Shown here piece after piece: positions 59,941 to 64,000 of a stretch of DNA of 64,000 bases. The notes beneath the pieces are model-generated. The model was not told the origin of the DNA and did not search any database. It saw nothing but the letters and a program-made list of their open reading frames with translations. The number at the start of each line of letters is the position of its first letter. Position 1 is the first letter of the stretch. Location of the stretch: assembly GCF_001905005.1 (NCBI RefSeq), contig NZ_LWKZ01000012.1:1169061-1233060 (forward strand), read 5' to 3'. The stretch is from Streptomyces sp. CB02923 (GTDB lineage: Bacteria > Actinomycetota > Actinomycetes > Streptomycetales > Streptomycetaceae). The position numbers and the translations under genes were made by a program.

Positions 59941-60471
59941 TCAGTCGCGCGCGATCTCCGCGAGCGTTGCCTCCGTGAGGTTCCGGAGGTCGGCGGGGGC
60001 CAGTTCGACCTCCAGCCCGCGGCGTCCGGCCGACACGCACACCGTCGCGTGCGCGGCCGCCGACGCGTCGATCACCGTACGCAGCCGCTTGCGCTGGCCG
60101 AGCGGCGAGATGCCGCCGCGTACGTAGCCGGTGCTGCGTTCCGCCGCCGCCGGGTCGGCCATCACGGCGCGTTTGCCGCCGGCCGCCGCGGCCAGGGCCT
60201 TGAGGTCGAGGGAGCCGGAGACCGGTACGACGGCGACGGTCAGCGCGCCGTCCACCTCGGCGAGGAGCGTCTTGAAGACCTGGTCGGGGGAGACGCCGAG
60301 CGCTTCGGCGGCCTCCTCGCCGTATGACGCGGCGGCCGGGTCGTGCTCGTACGCGTGGAGGGTGAAGTCGACGCCCGCCTCGGTGAGGGCGACGGTCGCC
60401 GGGGTGCCGCCGGCGCCGGCCGGCTGCTTCCCGTTCTTCGGCTGCTTGGTCCGCTTCGGCTTCTTGGACAA
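59941..60471 (-). CDS. YbaK/EbsC-type Cys-tRNA(Pro) deacylase
   Basis: The 176-residue protein is assigned a TTG start at 60471 (MSKKPKRTKQPK); no ATG or GTG is available near the expected N-terminus. The YbaK domain (~30-170) shows FTLHAYEHDP, QVFKTLLAEVDG with the conserved Lys, AAAGGKRAVMAD and GYVRGGISPLGQRKRL. Family members hydrolyse Cys mischarged on tRNA-Pro. The basic 20-residue N-terminal tail is extra. Confidence 0.9.
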   Translation of the reverse strand: MSKKPKRTKQPKNGKQPAGAGGTPATVALTEAGVDFTLHAYEHDPAAASYGEEAAEALGVSPDQVFKTLLAEVDGALTVAVVPVSGSLDLKALAAAAGGKRAVMADPAAAERSTGYVRGGISPLGQRKRLRTVIDASAAAHATVCVSAGRRGLEVELAPADLRNLTEATLAEIARD

Positions 60472-60552
60472 GGTCGTCGCGCCTCGGCTCGCTCGTAGAG
60501 GTCGTCGGTACGGGGACAGGTACGGGTACGGAAAGGGGCGGCGGCCCCCGCC

Positions 60553-61374
60553 TCAGTTGGGGCTGGTGGGGTGCCGGGTCAGGTCCACCGCGGGCAGCGA
60601 CGGGAGCTTGCCGATCACCGCGGTCTCCTGGCGGAGGAGCTTCAGCTCCTGCGTGAGCCGGGCCGCGGTGTCCGGCGCCTCCAGGAGCCGCTGCTTGGCG
60701 GGGATGTCGAGCACGGCGGCGGCCGCCACCAGGTACGACAGCACCGACGGCTCGTCGGGCAGGTCCTGGCCGCTGGACAGCGTGCGCTCGTTCGCCCAGG
60801 CCAGCCGCTTCTGGTAATTGCGGAAGGTCCGTACGACACCGGAGGCCAGCGCGCCGGCGCCCTCGCCGTCGGTCTCCTCCAACTCCTCCACCTCGCCGAC
60901 CAGGTACGGGCCCGAGGAGTCCACCGACAGCAGCTTGAAGCGGGTGGTGCCGGTGGCCAGCACCTCGTACCCGGGGGCGTCGGGTCCGGTGCCGGGGGAG
61001 AGCGCCGCGTCGGCGGCGGCCTCGGCGGCCTCGTCGGAGGCGAGGGCCGAGCCGGGGGCGCCGCTCTTCTCGCGGATGGTGGCCGCGTCGGCCACGCATC
61101 CCACGGTGTGGAAGGCGCTGATCGGGTCGGGGCCGAAGCCCGCGCCCGGCCCGTCGGCGGGCAGCGCCGTGCTGTCCGGCAGGCCGGGGGAGGAGGGCGC
61201 CACCTCGCGGCCGTCGCGGATCGCGACGACCCCGAAACGGCGTTCGTCTTCGGGCAGGGCGAGGAGGTCGCGCATCATCGCCCGGTACCGCGCCTCGAAG
61301 ACGTTGAGCGGGAGGACGAGTCCCGGGAACAACACCGAGTTCAGCGGGAAGAGCGGTAGGCGCACGGAGGTCAC
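60553..61374 (-). CDS. Lon substrate-binding (LAN) domain protein
   Basis: The 273-residue protein starts with GTG (VTSVRLPLFPLN). The N-terminal PLFPLNSVLFPGLVLPLNVFE (given as two overlapping motifs PLFPLNSVLFPG and LPLNVFEARYR) is the hallmark of the Lon N-terminal domain, here without ATPase or protease. VLATGTTRFKLLSV and ELKLLRQETAVIGKLPSLP follow. An acidic Ala/Gly-rich insert (~95-135) interrupts the domain. It probably binds unfolded or specific protein substrates. A -10-like element just before the GTG suggests a short or absent leader. Confidence 0.88.
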   Translation of the reverse strand: MTSVRLPLFPLNSVLFPGLVLPLNVFEARYRAMMRDLLALPEDERRFGVVAIRDGREVAPSSPGLPDSTALPADGPGAGFGPDPISAFHTVGCVADAATIREKSGAPGSALASDEAAEAAADAALSPGTGPDAPGYEVLATGTTRFKLLSVDSSGPYLVGEVEELEETDGEGAGALASGVVRTFRNYQKRLAWANERTLSSGQDLPDEPSVLSYLVAAAAVLDIPAKQRLLEAPDTAARLTQELKLLRQETAVIGKLPSLPAVDLTRHPTSPN

Positions 61375-61639
61375 AGCCCGTAAGCCTAGAGCCTGTGGAG
61401 GCGGGTGTGGTTCGCGGCCCGCAATCCGGGGCCCCGCGCGAGGGCACGACGGGCTCCGTTCCGGTGACGTACGGCCTCCGAACGGCCCCAGGGCCCGCCC
61501 TGATCCGGCCCCGGACCAGGGGCCGGAATCCAGGCGGCGCACGGCCGCCCGCCCTCCGGTAACCCGGCGCCGGGGCCGCCGGACGCCCCGCGCCGCCCCT
61601 TCCGGAAGCCCGCCCGGCGCCACGCGCCCCCGCGCGCTC

Positions 61640-63244
61640 CTACTGCCGGCGCAGCAGCCGCGACGCGCCCGCCGCGACCGTCGTCGCCAGGACCCAGCCG
61701 GTGAGGATCATGATCGCGGCGACCCACTGGGAGCCGCCGTCCGGTTTCCACGACGACCCCTGGTAGAGATCGATCACCGGCAGCAGCAGGTCGAGGGAGT
61801 AGAGGTACGGGTTCCAGGGCGGCGCCTCGCCCGGCTTGAGGGCCGGGGGCGGGGACTGGGCGAAGTAGACCGTGCCGAGGGCCCAGAGGATCACCATCCA
61901 GACCGCGGCCCGCCCCGGCCGGTAGCCGTACGCCACCGTCCAGTCCTGGAGGACGCCCCACGACTTGGCGGCCAGCGGCAGCGTCTCGCGCCGCCGCCGC
62001 TGCTTGGCGAGCAGCACCTCGCGCGCGTCGGAGTCCTCGCCGCCGCTGCGCAGCGCGGTGGCGAGCATCTCGTAGGGCTCCGGCGCGTACTCCGGCGTGG
62101 CGGCGGCGACCCACTCCAGCCGGCGGGACAGCGGGAAGTGCCCGCGCGGGATGAGCGTCTCGTAGTTGAATCCCGCCATCCACAGGCCGCCGAGCCCCGG
62201 CCAGCTCGCCGCCTTGTCGACGAGGTTGACGACCCGCGCGCCGGAGAGGATGACCCGCCCGCGCTGCGGCCGCTCGCCCAGAAAGCGCAGCTCCGGGGTC
62301 TGGATGCGGCGCAGCGACAGTTCCTGGTCGGCCTCCATGATGAAGCGGGCCTGCTCGAAGTCGACGGCGTCACCGAAGCGCCCGTCGTCCAGGCGCATCC
62401 CGCCCTCGCACTCGAAGCGCTGCATACGGGTGCCGCGGGTGGGGGTGTGGGCGATGCCGTACGGGGGTGTGGCGGTGGCGCTGGAGAACGGCGAGTTGGC
62501 CAGGCCCGCGCCGGTCAGGTAGAGGGTGCGCTCGACCGTCATCTGGGGGGCGTTCAGGGCGCGGCGCCCGTACGGGTTGCTGAGCCGGCTGCCGCGCAGG
62601 CTCAGCGACACGCCGATCGTCGCGCCGCGCAGCGACAGCTCGCCGTAGGACTCCATCATCTCGGCCTGGAGGTCCTGGGCGACGGTGAGCCCGTCCGCCA
62701 TCACCGAGCGGCCCTGCCGGTCCTTGTGCACCACCGTCTGGTTGAGCAGCAGGTCCGTGCCGATGTGCGCGTCCGTCAGGCGGATGCCGGAGCGCACGAC
62801 GCAGCGCGGCAGGTGCAGGTCGCCTTCGGTGTGCAGCCGGGCCGCCTCGAACCGGGGTATCGCGCAGCCCACCATCCGCAGGGTGGTGAAGCGGCTCTCG
62901 GGCAGCACGACCTCGTTCTGGAAGCGGCAGTCGCGCAGCTCCACGAATGGCTTGATCGTGCCGCCCGCAAGGTCGAGAGTGTCGGTGATGTACGCACCTG
63001 CCAGTTTCAGCGCGGAGACCCGGCCGGGCTGCGCGGGCGGCCCCTCCAGCAGCAGGAGCGCGACGATGCGGGCGCGCACCCGGCGCTCCGGGCCCCAGCG
63101 GAACTGCCCGTGCGGGTCGTCCCTGGCCGGGTCGCCGGTGCGCAGGTCGCAGGTGCTGCCGTTGCGGAACGCCTGCCACAGGCTCCACTCGGCAGGGTTC
63201 AGCATCAGCTCTGCGGGTGCGTCGCCCTCTTCCGGCGTGGCCAC
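61640..63244 (-). CDS. Large membrane-anchored beta-helix-like protein
   Basis: The 534-residue protein starts with GTG (VATPEEGDAPAEL) after GGGGGG. Residues ~60-330 consist of short repeating strands (GGTIKPFVELRDCRFQNEVV, SRLSNPYGRRALNAPQMTVE) that resemble pentapeptide-like beta-helix turns. The C-terminus has two or three membrane spans (~425-445 AAVWMVILWALGTVYFA; ~510-530 AAIMILTGWVLATTVAAGAS). Streptomyces homologues have been labelled membrane-associated oxidoreductases, but I see no cofactor motif. Function unknown. Confidence 0.7.
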   Translation of the reverse strand: MATPEEGDAPAELMLNPAEWSLWQAFRNGSTCDLRTGDPARDDPHGQFRWGPERRVRARIVALLLLEGPPAQPGRVSALKLAGAYITDTLDLAGGTIKPFVELRDCRFQNEVVLPESRFTTLRMVGCAIPRFEAARLHTEGDLHLPRCVVRSGIRLTDAHIGTDLLLNQTVVHKDRQGRSVMADGLTVAQDLQAEMMESYGELSLRGATIGVSLSLRGSRLSNPYGRRALNAPQMTVERTLYLTGAGLANSPFSSATATPPYGIAHTPTRGTRMQRFECEGGMRLDDGRFGDAVDFEQARFIMEADQELSLRRIQTPELRFLGERPQRGRVILSGARVVNLVDKAASWPGLGGLWMAGFNYETLIPRGHFPLSRRLEWVAAATPEYAPEPYEMLATALRSGGEDSDAREVLLAKQRRRRETLPLAAKSWGVLQDWTVAYGYRPGRAAVWMVILWALGTVYFAQSPPPALKPGEAPPWNPYLYSLDLLLPVIDLYQGSSWKPDGGSQWVAAIMILTGWVLATTVAAGASRLLRRQ

Positions 63245-63564
63245 CGTGCCATCCCCCCTTTCCCCGCTCCCCCGAGCGGTTCCGTACGGTCCCGCGTGCG
63301 CGGTGGCCGCGTCCAACCGTTTCTGCACGCCGACCGCGCCACATGCCCCGCGTCCGCCGCGCCACTCCGTACGCTCGTACGTCCGTACGAACCCCATGCC
63401 CGCTGCGTGACCACTCGAACGCGAAACGTGAGGATCGATTCGAGACGGTCTCAGGGGTTTGGCCGCCGTCCCCGGCCCCACCAGCCCCGACGCGGTCCCG
63501 GTGCTGTGTATCACCGACTGATACGGGCGCTCGGGCCCGGGAACGGGTCTGAGACACTGGAGGG
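63245..63564. other. Divergent promoter gap before hisD
   Basis: This 320-bp region separates the minus-strand membrane-protein gene from hisD. It should hold both promoters. No hairpin terminator, RNA gene or credible ORF is apparent. Confidence 0.4.
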
Positions 63565-64000
63565 GTGATCTCCCGAATCGATCTGCGCGGTGACGCCCTC
63601 CCCGAGGGCGGCGCCCTGCGCGACCTGCTGCCCCGTGCCGAGTTCGACGTGGAAGCCGCCCTGGAGAAGGTGCGGCCCATCTGCGAGGACGTGCGCCATC
63701 GTGGGACGGCCGCGCTGATCGAGTACGCCCATCGGTTCGACGGCGTCGCCATCGAGCGGGTGCGGGTGCCCGCCGAGGCGCTGGAGCGGGCGCTCGCGGA
63801 GCTGGACCCGGCCGTCCGGGCCGCCCTGGAGGAGTCGATCCGGCGCGCCCGGATCGTCCACCGCGAGCAGCGCCGTACGGACGTCACCACCAAGGTCGTC
63901 CCCGGCGGCACGGTCACCGAGCGCTGGGTCCCGGTCGAGCGCGTCGGCCTGTATGTACCCGGTGGCCTGGCGGTTTACCCGTCCTCCGTGGTCATGAACG
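63565..64000 (+). CDS. hisD: Histidinol dehydrogenase, N-terminal part (3' truncated by the window)
   Basis: The first 145 residues are visible from GTG 63565 (VISRIDLRGDALPEGG). VERVGLYVPGGLAVYPSSVV near the end is the NAD-binding hallmark of HisD. The enzyme oxidises L-histidinol to histidine, the last two steps of histidine synthesis. A GGAGG lies only 1 bp before the GTG, too close for a normal ribosome site, so translation may be leaderless or use a nearby alternative. The gene runs off the window. Confidence 0.93.
   Translation, partial: MISRIDLRGDALPEGGALRDLLPRAEFDVEAALEKVRPICEDVRHRGTAALIEYAHRFDGVAIERVRVPAEALERALAELDPAVRAALEESIRRARIVHREQRRTDVTTKVVPGGTVTERWVPVERVGLYVPGGLAVYPSSVVMN

Noticed and set aside
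63244..63514. Extension of the membrane-anchored protein to 63514.
   Set aside because: The added 90 residues are of shadow-like composition and overlap the hisD promoter region; the GTG at 63244 has a G-rich ribosome site.
1..64000. tRNA or rRNA genes, insertion sequences or phage genes.
   Set aside because: I saw no cloverleaf with a conserved TTCRANYC arm in intergenic regions, no transposase or integrase motifs, and no shift in codon use.

Overview
The window is chromosomal DNA from a Streptomyces-type actinobacterium. Third codon positions are almost all G or C, GTG starts are frequent, many genes overlap as GTGA or ATGA, and the gene order is that of the Streptomyces division and cell-wall (dcw) cluster followed by ileS, lspA, dnaE and hisD. 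I see no prophage, transposase, CRISPR array, tRNA or rRNA gene. The content is mostly conserved core genome with some lineage-specific small genes.

Left part (1-16290). A truncated low-complexity Gln/Gly/Tyr-rich protein comes first. Next are a CrtI-like FAD oxidoreductase with a DUF4126 membrane protein, then a minus-strand operon of a degenerate ABC ATPase, a YhgE/Pip membrane protein and a TetR regulator, with a palindrome at the head of the operon. A HEPN protein, a SAM methyltransferase and a DUF3040 protein follow on the plus strand. A coupled minus-strand operon encodes a MoxR ATPase, a DUF58 protein and a transglutaminase-like membrane protein. A beta-carbonic anhydrase ends this part.

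Central part (16500-35250). This is the dcw cluster, all on the plus strand: rsmH, ftsL, a small unexplained ORF, ftsI, murE, murF, mraY, murD, ftsW, murG, ftsQ, ftsZ, pgeF (ylmD), yggS (ylmE), sepF, yggT (ylmG) and divIVA. Together they make lipid II, polymerise septal peptidoglycan and build the FtsZ/SepF/DivIVA cytoskeleton. The promoter region in front of rsmH carries three AGTGG repeats exactly 10 bp apart, the layout of a MraZ box, but no mraZ gene is in the window. The ftsQ-ftsZ gap holds a perfect 8-bp inverted repeat.

Right part (35250-64000). ileS (minus strand) has a translational T-box leader and an altered HIGH motif (GAHH). It is followed by a DksA/TraR zinc protein with a histone-H1-like tail, lspA, an RluD-type pseudouridine synthase, a CPA1 antiporter, a MscS channel and a dienelactone hydrolase. 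A tandemly duplicated pair (5-TM membrane protein plus anchored DsbA-like thioredoxin) comes next, then a DUF2252 protein, dnaE, two small conserved-looking ORFs, a NYN-domain protein, an ABC exporter, a DUF2567-like protein, the 24-residue ribosomal protein bL37, a YbaK-type deacylase, a Lon-substrate-binding-domain protein, a large membrane-anchored protein and the start of hisD.

The most notable observations are the orphan MraZ-box-like promoter, the complete T-box switching logic at ileS with its GXHH active-site motif, the thioredoxin/membrane-protein duplication, the degenerate ABC ATPase, a seven-run G-quadruplex candidate, and a dispersed palindromic repeat read through inside the moxR coding sequence.
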